64,000 nt of DNA, taken from assembly GCA_023548195.1 (NCBI GenBank), contig JAJHZJ010000577.1, positions 580,203 through 644,202 of the forward strand, given 5' to 3'. Shown piece by piece: positions 43,881 to 54,625 of this stretch (position 1 is the first letter of the stretch; each line of letters opens with the position of its first letter). The translations under genes were made by a program, and so were the position numbers. A model generated the notes under the pieces. It ran no database searches and was not told where the DNA came from. It was given only the letters and a program-made list of their open reading frames with translations. Origin of the DNA: Bettongia penicillata ogilbyi (Eukaryota; Chordata; Mammalia; Diprotodontia; Potoroidae).

Positions 43881-45140
43881 CAAAAAGAAGCATAATTATT
43901 TGAGAATATTACCAGTAATATTTAAGCCCAGAATGGGCAATTAGTGGGATTTTTTGGATTTCTTTTTGTTCCAGATTTCCTGACATCACAAAGAATTCAC
44001 TGGAACTTCAATTATGTTTAGGTACAGAAACCCATATTTTTGTGAATATAGTTATTTGTTTTTTGTTATTTTCCTTCCATAATGAGCATAATTAGTATCT
44101 TTCCTTAGCATCCTTCATCTATCTGCTCTGCCTTGAGCATACTCCACCACAACACATATGAAGCTGAGCTTGTCTTTCCCAGTCACTTCCCATAATGAAA
44201 GTTGCTCAGCACTGAAGTACTTATACTTTGGTGTAACAAAACAGTTCCTTAGACCCTTAGTAGCATGATGGCCTCTGAGCCAAGAACTCTTAACTCAGTA
44301 GACTTTAAATGAATAAACAACTCCTTCTCTTCCTTCCTCCTCCCTTTCTTTGGAATGCATGACATAGAACTGTCCAGAACCTCTAAGATGTCCCATGATT
44401 GGAAGGGAGAAGATGATCATTCCTCCGCACACATACCTATAGAAGCTGCTCTCACATGGCAGCTAGAGCATATGTTTATCTAAGTACCCTGAACCATGAT
44501 CTGAAGGTCAAGGCTACCTTTTCTATTTAGTGTTTCTTTACCTGAGCAAGGAACAGTGGTTCATCGTTAGGAGATGTTTGGACAGTGCAAAGCTGAGGTA
44601 AAGGTGAAATGTCTACTTAACAATTCCACTAACTGTTTTTTGATTTAAGGTTGTAAGTATAAAACTATACTATACTACTCTATACTATAAAATATAATAG
44701 GAATTCAGGATTTCTATATCATAGTTTAAGTATTAAGTTTACAAATATGATTCTTTTACGTCTTAAGAATTTCTTTCCTGTGGAGAAAATACATTGCTGA
44801 ACTGTATCAGATCCATACTGTATCTTAAACTCCATTTTTAACTCTATTGCAAGGAGACCATTGACATGAGTCAAATCTAAATTTTGAGAGATTTTCTTTG
44901 GAGGTTCAGAATGGAGACAGTAAAGAACCAGATAGTGGGGGTGGAGGGAAAAACCTGACCTCTCTTTTTAGAGGCCAGTCCTAGGGCAGAATCCTATAAA
45001 TGTGAATCCAGACTCAAAGGTTTTTTAGTGAGAGATGGTGAGTACCCCCAGTCCCAGGGACCCAGCAAGCCTGATAATGTGTTTTTACTGATTCATTTTA
45101 TCTTTATATCACATATCACGTATCACACATTTTATATCAC
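43880..45140. other. Anonymous region
   Basis: No recognised gene or repeat. Confidence 0.45.
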
Positions 45141-45149
45141 AATATGAGT

Positions 45150-45300
45150 AGCTGCTATGAATACATATTTATAATGTATATATTATATATAATGTATATT
45201 ATATGTAATATATGTAACATATGTTTTATATCTATAATGTGTGTGTATATATGAATGTATATATATGTGTGTGTGTATATATATATAAATATATGTAAAA
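45150..45300. repeat. Compound (TA)n/(TATG)n/(TG)n microsatellite
   Basis: Alternating ta, tg and tatg units. Tyr/Ile/His frames over it are artefacts. Confidence 0.92.
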
Positions 45301-45583
45301 TCACATAGTATAATAAGCACTCTTCCCTCGAAACCAAACAAGTACATTTATTCTGCATACTAGGACAAAGTAAAACATTATTACAGAAATATAGGGAAAA
45401 AAAGCTCAAGAAAGTAACAAATATTTACACACATCACCAGACTAGGCAGAGTCTGATAACAACCACCAAGAGTCCCTAACCTAGAAAATCAAAAAGGTCT
45501 CAAATGAAGCCTCTGTCCAGTAAGCAAGCCCCTAAGGCAATATTAATCTTCCAGAATATATACACTTTTGAAACAAAGATTCA

Positions 45584-45718
45584 GGTCCTGACTGGCTCAG
45601 TGCCAAGAAGAGTGAAATCCTATATGACTTAGAATCTAATTGGCTTAGTGCCAAAAGGTGTGAAAATCCAAGTGACTCAGCACCTGATTAGCTCTGTGCC
45701 AGGGCTCTATGTAACTCA
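45584..45718 (+). repeat. Three tandem units of ~48 bp
   Basis: Units at 45584-45631, 45632-45679 and a shorter 45680-45718 share 'tggcttagtgccaaaag' (unit 2), 'tggctcagtgccaagaag' (unit 1) and 'tagctctgtgccagggc' (unit 3), each followed by a 'gtgactca'-like end. Such repeats are common in LTR U3 regions, but no LTR boundary is proven. Confidence 0.6.
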
Positions 45719-46290
45719 CCATGGGATGTGCCACAGCTGTGAACTGGGCCAGAGTTCAAAGGATCAAGACATCCATGATTGATAAAGCAAAATATCTGCA
45801 TACCTTTAGACCTAGGAACATGGCCCCTGTTCCAAGGAGAAAAAGGGAACACATGTCACACAGACCTATAAAGGTACAGGGAAGATCTTTATATTCCATT
45901 AACCCCCTCCCCTTCTTTGTGATGAAGAAACAACTAAAAGAAAAGCAAGGAAAGACTTTTGATGCATCATACCTGACAATGTATATAGCTTTGCATCCTT
46001 GTAATCTTATGTCTCTTTATAAGATTTATTTTCTATTCTCAAGGACCTTCACAGGTTGTATTTACAGTCAGGGTTTCAATTCCTTTTAGAAATCCTTTAA
46101 TTTATATTATTGTAGACATTATAGACAATATTGACTGCTTTTTCACTGTGTCAGTTCATAACAATCTTCCTGTGCTTTTCTGAATTCTTCAAATTCATCA
46201 GACCTTACTTTTCCATAATATTCTCTTCCATTCACATGCCATAGTTATTTTTTCTTGGTCATTCCCTATAAGCACCACTTTGTATAAACT
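45719..46290. other. Anonymous sequence before HAL1 copy 3
   Basis: The 122-codon frame at 45721-46089 has no recognisable domain. Its region may belong to an old LTR element. Treated as non-coding. Confidence 0.4.
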
Positions 46291-46291
46291 C

Positions 46292-46306
46292 TCCTTGATT
46301 TTTCTT
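46292..46306. repeat. Target-site duplication, HAL1 copy 3 (3' side)
   Basis: 'tccttgatttttctt' is repeated exactly at 49299-49313. Confidence 0.93.
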
Positions 46307-47346
46307 TTCTTTTTTTTTCCCATTTATTTATTTATTTAATTTTTTACATTCATTTTCACAAATTTTTGGGTTCCCAGTTTTCTCCCCTTTTATCCCCTCC
46401 CCCCACCCCAATACCCCAAGCAATCTAATTTTCCCTATCTCCAATCTGCCCTCTCCTCTGTCATCCCTCCCTTCTCTTGTCTCCATCTTCTCTTTTCTCC
46501 TGTAGGGCCAGATGACTTTCTATTCCTCATTAACTGTATGTCTTCTTTCCTAGTTACAACAACAATATTAAACAGTTGTTCCTAAAACTTTGAGTTCCAA
46601 ATTCTCCCCATCCCTCCCTCCCCACCCATTCCCTTTGGGACGGCAGGCAATTCAATTTAGGCCCTATCTGTGTAGTTTTGCAAATGACTTCCCTGATACT
46701 CGTGTTGTGTAAGACTAACTGAATTACCATCCCTCCTGACCTGCCCCTCATTGTGTCTCTTCTGTCTTTTAATCCTGTCCCTCCCCAAGTATTGACTTCA
46801 AATTGCTCCCTCCTCCCTTTGCCCTCCCTTCCATCATCCCCCCCCTTGCAATATCTCTTTCTCCCCCACTTTCTTATACTGTAAGATAGGATTTCATACC
46901 AAAATGAGTGTGCATTTCACTCCTTCGTTTAGTCAAATGTGATGAGGGTAAACTTCTTGTTTTGTTTTGTTTTTTTTTCTCAGCTCTCCTCTTTTTCCCT
47001 CCACTAAGAAAAACTCCTACCTGCCTCTTAAATGATATATAGTTACCCCCTTCCCTTTCCCTCTCTTTCCTCCCCCTACATTTCTCTCTCACCATTTACC
47101 TTAGTTTTTTTTAAGGTATGGTCCCATCCTATTCAGTTCAATCTGTGCTCTCTATCTCTGTATGTGTGTGCATGTGTGTATGTGTGTGCATGCGTGTACA
47201 TGTGTATGTGTGGTCCCACCAACTACCCAGATACTGAAAAGTTTTAAGAGTTACAAATATTGTCTTTCCATGTAGGAATATAAACAGTTCACTTCTGGTA
47301 AGTCCCTTAATACTTCTCTTTGCTGTTTACTTTTTCATGCTTCTTC

Positions 47347-48448
47347 TCATTCTTGTGTTTGAAAGTCAAATTTTCTTTTCAGCTCTGGTCTTTTCATCAG
47401 GAATGCTTGAAAGTCCTCTGTTTCATTGAAAGACCATATTTTCCCCTGAAGTATTATACTCAGTTTAGCTGGGTAAGTGATTCTTGGTTTGAGTCCTAGT
47501 TCCTTTGCCTTCTGGAATATCCTATTCCACGCCCTTCGACCCCTTAATGTAGAAGCTGCTAGATCTTGGGTTATCCTGATTGTATTTCCACAGTACTGGA
47601 ATTGTTTCTTTCTAGCTGCTTGCAAGATTTTTTCCTTGAGCTGGGAGTTCTGGAATTTGGCCACAATGTTCCTAGGAGTTTCTCTTTTTGGATCTCTTTC
47701 AGGTGGTGATCGATGGATTCTTTCAATACTTATTTTGCCCTCTGGTTCTAGAATGTCAGGGCAGTTTTCCTTGATAATTTCATGGAAGATGATGTCTAGG
47801 CTCTTTTTTTGATCATGAGTTTCAGGTAGTCCCATAATTTTTAAATTGTCTCTCCTGGATCTATTTTCCAGGTCAGTTGTTTTTCCCATGAGATATTTCA
47901 CATTCTCTTCCATTTTTTCATTCTTTTGGTTTTGTTTGGTGATTTCTTGGTTTCTCGTAAAGTCATTAGACTCCATCTGTTCCATTCTAATTTTGAGAGA
48001 ACTATTAAATTCAGTGAGCTTTTGAACCTCTTTTTCCATTTGGCTCATTCTGCTTTTGAAAGCATTCTTCTCCTCATTGGCTTTTTGAACCTCCTTTGCC
48101 AATTGAGTGAGCCTATTTTTCAAGGTGTTAATTTCCTCAGCATTTTTTTGGGTCTCCTTTACCAAGGTATTGACCCGATTTTCATACTTTTTCTTGTATC
48201 TCTCCCATTTCTCTTCCCAGTTTTTCCTCCACCTGTCTAACTTGCTTTTCAAAATCCTTTTTGAGCTGTTCCAGGGCCTGAGCCCACCCGCCACCCTCCT
48301 GGGGTGTCGGTGGTACTGAGGCCCCGCCCTCCACGTCTTTCCCTGATGGCAAGGATAGGTCCTCGTCATCAGATCCGAAGGTCGGGATCATTTGCATTTG
48401 TTGGAAAAAACTCTCTAAAGTCTTATTTTTCTTCCCTTTTCTAGGCAT
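47347..48448 (-). pseudogene. L1 ORF1-like protein with a +1 frameshift (HAL1 copy 3)
   Basis: It starts at 48448 with the same N-terminus as copy 2 (MPRKGKKNKTLESFF). The first frame runs to 48182 and the second frame carries the rest to 47347. The shift lies near 48190-48200, where copy 3 has one extra base in an A-rich run ('caagaaaaagtatg' against 'caacaaaagtatg' in copy 2). Beyond the shift, over 275 residues, I count six substitutions relative to copy 2 (about 98% identity). The coiled coil, the RRM entry 'RRDNLKIMGLPETHDQ' and the C-terminal 'RITYPAKLSI' are all kept. Only the shift disables it. Confidence 0.92.
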
Positions 48449-48578
48449 TTTCCCAGCCAGTTACTTGACTTCTGAGATTCCTTTCCACCCCTGCCTGGAT
48501 CCGCCCAGCTAGTGCTTGGCCTCTGAGATTTAAATGGGCTTTCCTCCTGCTGGCTGTCAATCAGTGAGCTTTAGTTCA

Positions 48579-49200
48579 GGTGCTGGGGTGGGGGCAGGGC
48601 CGCCTCCCAGACTCTGATCCCTCGGGGGCTTTATGCAGAGACTTTCAGGAATGGAGCGGGTGGGAGCGGGGTGAGGGGCCCGCCTCCTAAGCTCAGTTCC
48701 CTCCGGGGCTTTATGCAGAAGCCTTCAGTAATAGAGCGGGGTGGGGACAGGGCCGTCTCCCAGGCTCAGCTCTGTCAGGTTTTATGCGGGAATCTTCCGT
48801 AATGAAGATCCTGCCTGCTGCTGGGGGATTCCTGAGTCCCGGGCCGCTGATGCCTCAGCCGCCGGCCACGCCTCTGCCTCCGCCGCTTCCTGCCCCCGTC
48901 TCTGCCACTGCTGCTTCCTCCCGAGGGGGCCCAAGTCACGGAGACGCCCTGCTTCCCCTCTCCTCCAGCCCGGCCTTCTTTCTCACTGACCTGTAGCTTC
49001 TGTGGGCGAAGGGACTTTCCCGGCTGCCGGAGCTTCCATCTCTGAAGCCTGCTCGGATCAGCTTCTCTGGGGCTGCGGCCAGGGCAGCGCTGCAGGTGTT
49101 GTCTGCTTTCCGGGGCGCGGGACCCTGGGGACGGGTCTCCAGGGCTCCCTGGAACGGAAATCTCTTCCACTCTGCTTCTGCACCCCTTGTATTGACCCAG
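48579..49200 (-). promoter_or_regulatory. GC-rich 5'UTR/promoter region of HAL1 copy 3 with ~75-bp units
   Basis: CpG-bearing and GC-rich, like 9120-9720. Nearest to ORF1 are tandem units at about 48580-48638, 48639-48718 and 48719-48789. Each contains 'ggctttatgcag' or a variant, a 'ttcagtaat'-type block, 'gagcggg' and 'ctcagctctg'-like text. It resembles the monomer layout of some rodent L1 promoters in plan, not sequence. Confidence 0.6.
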
Positions 49201-49277
49201 AAGTTATGGGGGACTCTTTTTACATTAATTCTATGGGCTTTTGATTTCGGAGCTCGTAAACGTGCGTCCTTCTACTC

Positions 49278-49289
49278 CACCATCTTGGC
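49278..49289 (-). promoter_or_regulatory. YY1-type site at the 5' end of HAL1 copy 3
   Basis: On the minus strand it reads 'ccaagatggtgg', one base different from the site in copy 2, at the same distance from the element's 5' end. Confidence 0.6.
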
Positions 49290-49298
49290 TCTGCCCCC

Positions 49299-49313
49299 TC
49301 CTTGATTTTTCTT
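49299..49313. repeat. Target-site duplication, HAL1 copy 3 (5' side)
   Basis: Exact 15-bp match to 46292-46306, directly after the element's 5' terminus. Confidence 0.93.
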
Positions 49314-49549
49314 GCTCCATATAGATCCCTGTAGAGCACCACCTAAATTGTGTGCCTTTTAATTTTAATTTACTTTTAATTAATTAAATTTAAAACATCC
49401 CTATGGTAACTACTAATCTTTTGGCTAACCCAGATCTTCTAGTTGTGCCTTTCCAGATCAAGGACTAATCAGTCATCATGATAGATATATCTATTTTTTA
49501 TTTTTTTATTATTTTATTTTATTATTTTGTGTTCATTCTTCATTGCTGA

Positions 49550-49840
49550 ATAAAACCATGCTATCAGAGAAATAATGACATGACTTGCACTTGACTTTGT
49601 TTTGAGTGAGGGAGGGAGGTGCAGGTCACCAGTCTCACTCTTCCTCCAGAGTCATCTGAATCCAGTGACCAAATATTTATCAGGATGACTGGAGGTGACC
49701 TAGGATGAGGCAATTGGGGTTAAGTGATTTACCCAAGGTCACACAGCTGTGTCAGGTGTTTGAGGTGAAATTTGAACTCAGATCCTCCTGATTCCTGCAC
49801 TGGTGCTCTATCCACTGCACCACTTAACTGCCCCTAACTT
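49550..49840 (-). repeat. Full-length marsupial tRNA-headed SINE (reverse)
   Basis: The whole element is visible: tRNA head (plus-strand 'aactcagatcctcctgattc', 'gctctatccactgcaccac', 'ttaactgcccc'), core ('aattggggttaagtgattta', 'cccaaggtcacacagctg') and 3' body ('tgacatgacttgcacttgac', 'caccagtctcactcttcc', 'ggatgactggaggtgaccta'). It is the reference copy for this family in the window. Confidence 0.92.
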
Positions 49841-50650
49841 TTTATCATTTTAAAAGAAAACAAAAAGGTAGTTGGGCACTTATTTCACTTTGCTTTTTTA
49901 AAATTAAATTCTATTTTTATTAACAGAAATCTCTTTACTTTCCCTGCATTCACTACATAAAAAAAGTCTTAATCTGTATCCCAAGTTCATTGTCTATCAG
50001 GATGTGGATGGCATGATTCATCATCCATTGATTCCCCGGAATAATGGTTGATCATTGTGTTGATCAGAGTTTTTAACTCTTCAAAATTATTCATTTTTAT
50101 AAAGTTTCAACTTCTTTTGAGCACTGGCCAAATTGGAATAAATGTCTGAGGAGAGAATTCCATTGGCAAATAGAATCACTAGTGCAGGTGGTTGGGAACA
50201 GGTACAACGAAGCCCAGCTGCTGAGATTTTTTTGTAAGAGTGTTTGCTAACCAGTTGTAAGCAGATCTGACAAGATAAATCAGGAGAGGACAAACACCTG
50301 ACACTATCATTAAATAAATCTTGCAACTTGTTTTATATTTGCCAATCTATGGTAGTTGGTTCTAAAATATATTACGTTTCTGGAGGTGCCTCCATCAAGA
50401 GGACATGTGGCAGAAGAGTCAATGCAATACTATAGTGTCACAGGAAGTCTGAAGAAACCTAGCTCTTGAAGTTTGGGGGGAGCAGGCATGGTCAGTCAAA
50501 TATTATCCTTGGTAATGTAGAGTATAGAACTATCAATGATTTCTGCTCCCTCAGTAGTGCCTTGATAAATGATGCAGAGATAAACCAAAAGCCAGATTAG
50601 AAATGTTAGCCTAATATGGAAGACAAAATTATGCTATCCATGAGTGCTAG
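49840..50650. other. Anonymous sequence with possible L1 scrap
   Basis: 49910-50080 resembles reverse L1 ORF2/3'UTR text ('aaattaaattctatttttat', 'cattgattccccggaataat'), but too weakly to call. No gene. Confidence 0.35.
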
Positions 50651-50654
50651 GTCT

Positions 50655-50835
50655 GGTCCTAGAAGATAAGTGCTAAGATGCTTACTGTCTATATGATCTT
50701 GGGCAAATCACTTAAACGCTTTCTGCCTCAGTTTCCTCATCTGTAACATGAGAAACATATTAACTGCTGGCTCCCAAGATTGTCGTGAGGATAAAATGAG
50801 ATATTTAGAAAGCATTTTGCAAAAATTAAATGCTC
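50655..50835 (+). repeat. Marsupial CORE-SINE
   Basis: 'gatcttgggcaaatcactta', 'tgcctcagtttcctcatctg', 'attgtcgtgaggataaaatg' and 'gcattttgcaaaaattaaat'. Confidence 0.75.
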
Positions 50836-51104
50836 CTGATTCTAGGCTAAGTGGTATCCATTGTAGGAACCTTCCATAAAATTATCACTATTGTTATTAT
50901 TATCAACACAAAGCTCCATAAAATGGTATCAGTAAGGCATCAAGCTTCATGAGCACATGGACTCCTTCAGCTTTGCAGCCACACTCATTGTTGATTCACG
51001 TTTTTGGACTACCCACATGACAAAGTGAACAGGAATGGGGCAACCAAGCAACTCTTTCAGTGGCTAAAATAATGGAATCATGAAATTATGGCACCAAAAA
51101 GGAG

Positions 51105-51425
51105 AAATTGTGTAGCCTACTGGATGGAGTAACTAGATTTGAAGTCAGAAAGAATGGATTTGAATCGATCCACTGACATGTACTGACTGTATATGCCCTG
51201 AAGAAGTCATTCTGTAGCCATTGTTTCTTCACCTATGTGCAAACACATATACATGTATGTATATATTTGTGTGTGTTTATATGTGTGTATGTATACGTGT
51301 ATTTATTACATGTATATTACATTACATATACATTATATACATATAATAGCACTGCCTTCATAGCATTGTTGTGAGACTCTAAAGAAATGATATATCAAGT
51401 ATCATATAAATGTTACTATTGTCAT
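51105..51425 (+). repeat. Marsupial CORE-SINE split by a (TATG)n microsatellite
   Basis: Head 'gtgtagcctactggatggag', 'tttgaagtcagaaagaatgg' and 'attgtttcttcacctatgtg'. A tatg/tgtg tract follows at 51240-51345. The 3' tail 'catagcattgttgtgagact' and 'atcatataaatgttactatt' then resumes. Confidence 0.68.
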
Positions 51426-51845
51426 TGCTATTATCTGGTTAAAGTGTTCTTATTCTTCTTTGAGTCATAGACTCCTTTAGGATTCTAGTGAAGCCTACTG
51501 ATCCTGTTTCAGAATAATGGTTTTAAATGCAAAGAAGGCCAATTATATTGAAGCACAGTGATCAAAATATTAAAAAAAAATTTAAGTTAAGTTTAAGGTC
51601 ATAGGTCCTTGATTCTAGTCCAAACTGTACTCATAGCATGAATTCCCTTCTACAAATAGCCACACAGCCTCTATGTGCTTAGAGTATATTCTAGAGCCAA
51701 CTAGCATAGTTCTGCAAATATAAAACAAGCTGCAAGGTTTATTTACTGATAGGGACAGGTATTTGTCCACCTCTGATTCATCTTGTCAGACCTGCTTATA
51801 CCTGGCTAGCAAACACTCTGTACTGAAGACCTTCAGTGCCGAGGA
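51425..51845. other. Anonymous sequence
   Basis: No gene or clear repeat. Confidence 0.4.
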
Positions 51846-52405
51846 ATTATTTATAAATAAATTTATTGTTTATTTATTTTTAAACATTCATTTTAAAAAA
51901 AATTGAGTTTTGAATTCTCTTCCTTTGTTTCTGCCTCTCCCCCACTCATTGAGAGAGCAAGCAAAATGATATCAATTATACATAAGAAAGTATGCAAAAT
52001 ATATTTCCATATAAGCCATGTTGCAAAAAAATTGAGAAAAATGAAGATAGCTAAAAATTATGCTCCAATCTGTACTCAGATTTCACCACTTCTCTCTCTG
52101 GAGGTTGATAACCTTTCTAATCATGAGTCTTTAGGAATTGTCTTGGATCCTTGTCTTGTTCAGAGTAGCTAAGTCTTTCATAATCAATTCTCCTTACAAT
52201 ATTGCTATTACTGTGTATAGTGTTCTCATTCTTCTCACTCCACTTTGCATCATTTCATATGTTTTCCCAGATTTTTCTGAAACCATCCTGCTCACCATTT
52301 CTTATTGCTCAATGGTTTTCTATTGCAATAATACCACAAGTTCTTCATCCATTCCCCATTTGATGGAAATCCTCTGAATTTCCAAATTTTGCCAACATTA
52401 AAAGA

Positions 52406-52444
<39 letters not shown>

Positions 52445-52745
52445 ACACACACACACACACACATATATATTTATATATGCACTTACAATAGATTATTTTC
52501 TTTTTTAAAATCTCTTTTGGATACAGACTAAGTAGTTGTGTCATTGGGGGAAAGAGTATGCACAGTTTTATAGCCCTTTGGGAATAATTCCAAATTGTTC
52601 TACAGAATGGAGATACAGACCAGCTCACAATTCCACCAGCAATGTGTTAGTGGTCCAGTTTTCCACATGCCCTTCAGCATTTGTCAATTTCCTTTTCCAT
52701 TATGTAAGCCAGTCTGATCAGTGTGAGAAGGTAAAGAGCTAAGAA
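51845..52745 (-). mobile_element. Old L1 3' end (reverse), interrupted by a microsatellite
   Basis: It opens with a T-rich tail ('attgtttatttatttttaaa', then 'cattcatttt') and 3'UTR ('ctctcccccactcattgaga', 'gagcaagcaaaatgat'). It continues into the ORF2 C-terminal region in reverse ('attccccatttgatggaaat', 'gggaataattccaaattgtt', 'cacaattccaccagcaatgt', 'tgccacatgccc'-like text). A (CT)n(AC)n(AT)n tract sits inside at 52408-52480. Heavily mutated. Confidence 0.75.
52408..52480. repeat. Compound (CT)n(AC)n(TA)n microsatellite
   Basis: About 16 CT units, then ~10 AC units, then ta-rich text. It lies inside an old L1. Confidence 0.96.
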
Positions 52746-52754
52746 ATTCTCCAC

Positions 52755-52870
52755 CTTTAATCATTCAAGTATTTAGTAAGTGCCTACTTGCCAGTTGGCA
52801 AGCCTCTGGGGATACAAAGGTGAAACATGATCTGTGCTCAAGGAACTTATCTTCTGTATATAGAGAAGCA
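52755..52870 (+). repeat. Ancient mammalian interspersed repeat fragment
   Basis: 'aagtatttagtaagtgccta', 'ctctggggatacaaaggtga' and 'tgctcaaggaacttatcttc'. Same family as 38571-38870. Confidence 0.6.
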
Positions 52871-52873
52871 TGG

Positions 52874-52874
<1 letters not shown>

Positions 52875-52906
<32 letters not shown>
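52875..52906. repeat. (CA)n microsatellite
   Basis: About 15 uninterrupted units. Confidence 0.96.
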
Positions 52907-52908
<2 letters not shown>

Positions 52909-53309
52909 TGCCTATATTGTACTGTACATGCAGAATAAAGAGGTAGAGACTGGACCTTTGCTTTCATTAGTGTAAAGAACTCCTATGTGAGACAATTTTC
53001 TCAGCCTCTGAGAATTGGTGTTTTCCCTGCAGATTTTAGTCTTAAAGAACTTTCTAGAGTGCCGAATGGTCCAGTGACTGACAACATGTGACAGAGTACT
53101 GGACACAAATCAGATCTTCCTAGCTTTGAGTTCAGCTCTCCATATCTGCCATGCTCCCTCTATATACAAAATCAATACAAAATAATTTTGTATTTAAGAC
53201 TTTTATAGCCTTAGTTTTTAGGAACATTTTCCTCTAAATTGAGTCTTTGGTTCTAATTCTACTTTCCAAAGTCAAAGAAAATAAGTTTACTCTTTGAATC
53301 ATTGTGTAG

Positions 53310-53485
53310 CATAACACATATTAGATTTGGAATCACAAGACTGGGATTTAAATGCTTTCTCTAATACTCTATGCTACCATGAACAAGTTACTTAATCTCT
53401 CCTGAACTTGGTTTCATCATCTAGAAAATGAGAATATTGGGTTAGATGTCTCTAAAGTCCCTTCTAACTGAACTCTATGGTCCTC
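53310..53485 (+). repeat. MIR SINE
   Basis: 'agatttggaatcacaagact', 'caagttacttaatctctcct', 'gtttcatcatctagaaaatg' and 'gggttagatgtctctaaag' with 'cccttctaactgaactct'. Good full-body MIR. Confidence 0.7.
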
Positions 53486-53489
53486 ATGA

Positions 53490-54490
53490 ATCCCTCATGT
53501 ACTGAAGTCACCCAAGATGGAGTAACCACAATGACAGATAGTATAACGATTATGACAACAATAAAAATATCTACTTTGAACAATGTGAGAAAACCACTGA
53601 CTGGGGGAGGGAGAACTCTACACAAAACAGCGTAGAATGGTATTGTTTGGTGTGGGGTTTTGTAATCATTCTAAGCAAAGATCACCAGTAGATGAGGAGG
53701 TCTTGAATAATGACGAGCATTGAAAGCCATATTCATTAAGCAGAAAACAAACTCTCAGCATTCTCAGAGAAAAAAAAAAATCATACGGAACAGTCATGGA
53801 TTGGTGATTTCATTCTCTCTCATTCATGTGTAAAGTGACATTATCCCTGGAACCACCATCATTATCATAACCGAAATCTCAAAAAGATTTAGCTCTCACA
53901 CTCATGAGTATCTCAGGAAGGACTCAGATTGAGCAAGGAATGTCAGTAACAAAACCTGTAGAGACAGAAGCTAGCCATACTCCAACCTGGAAGCAGCATT
54001 AAGATTCAAGAAAGTTGACATCTGGTGAAGACGCCACTGCTGAAACTGAGCCCCCAAAGTGATGTTAATTATACTAGTTATAAAGGACATGAACTGCAGC
54101 AGTAAGAGACTGATGAATGGACTGGCCAGATGTGATTCTCCTGAAATTCAATACAGGGCACAACCACATTGTATTGGTCCCGGAGTCAGTCTTGGGCTTC
54201 ATATACACAGTGGTATTCAATTGTGTTGGGTTTTTTGGGTTAGATGGAGAGAATCCACCAATCTGTCTGGGATAGCAAGAAAAATAGAATACAAAACATG
54301 AGCAAGTGCTTACTTCTCTTTACCACCACCACCCTAACACCATCTTCCTCTCTTTACACACAAGAGATACAACAAAGACAAGATATTTAGTTTCAGAGAA
54401 CATTTGATTTCTTGGAGTCTCAGTTTCCCCCACTGAAAAAGTGGGGGGGATTGTCATTATTGCACTGGTGATGTGTCATTTTTCTTTCCA
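53490..54490. other. Anonymous region
   Basis: No recognised repeat or gene over ~1 kb. Confidence 0.45.
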
Positions 54491-54502
54491 TACAAAAATC
54501 TC

Positions 54503-54572
54503 ACATATATATGTATATATATATATATGTATATATACATATATATGTATATGTATATATACATACATACAT

Positions 54573-54625
<53 letters not shown>
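54503..54625. repeat. Compound (TA)n/(TATG)n/(CATA)n/(GATA)n microsatellite
   Basis: Ends with ~10 units of GATA (54584-54625). Frames over it, Tyr/Ile-rich, are artefacts. Confidence 0.96.

Larger units (their letters stand above)
46307..49298 (-). mobile_element. HAL1-type half-L1, copy 3 (young, full length, reverse)
   Basis: 2,992 bp, nearly the same length and sequence as copy 2 (8994-11987): A-rich tail and (TAAA)n at 46307-46345, purine-rich 3'UTR to ~47346 with a tgtg-rich tract at 47160-47212, ORF1 (47347-48448), and a GC-rich type B 5'UTR ending 'ccatcttggctctgcccc' in plus orientation. A perfect 15-bp target duplication flanks it. It has no ORF2. A single-base insertion breaks ORF1, so this copy cannot make the protein. 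It can be compared base by base with copy 2 to date the family. Confidence 0.95.

Noticed and set aside
45721..46089. 122-codon plus-strand frame
   Set aside because: No recognisable domain. Lies in a probable old repeat with a tandem-repeat segment just upstream.
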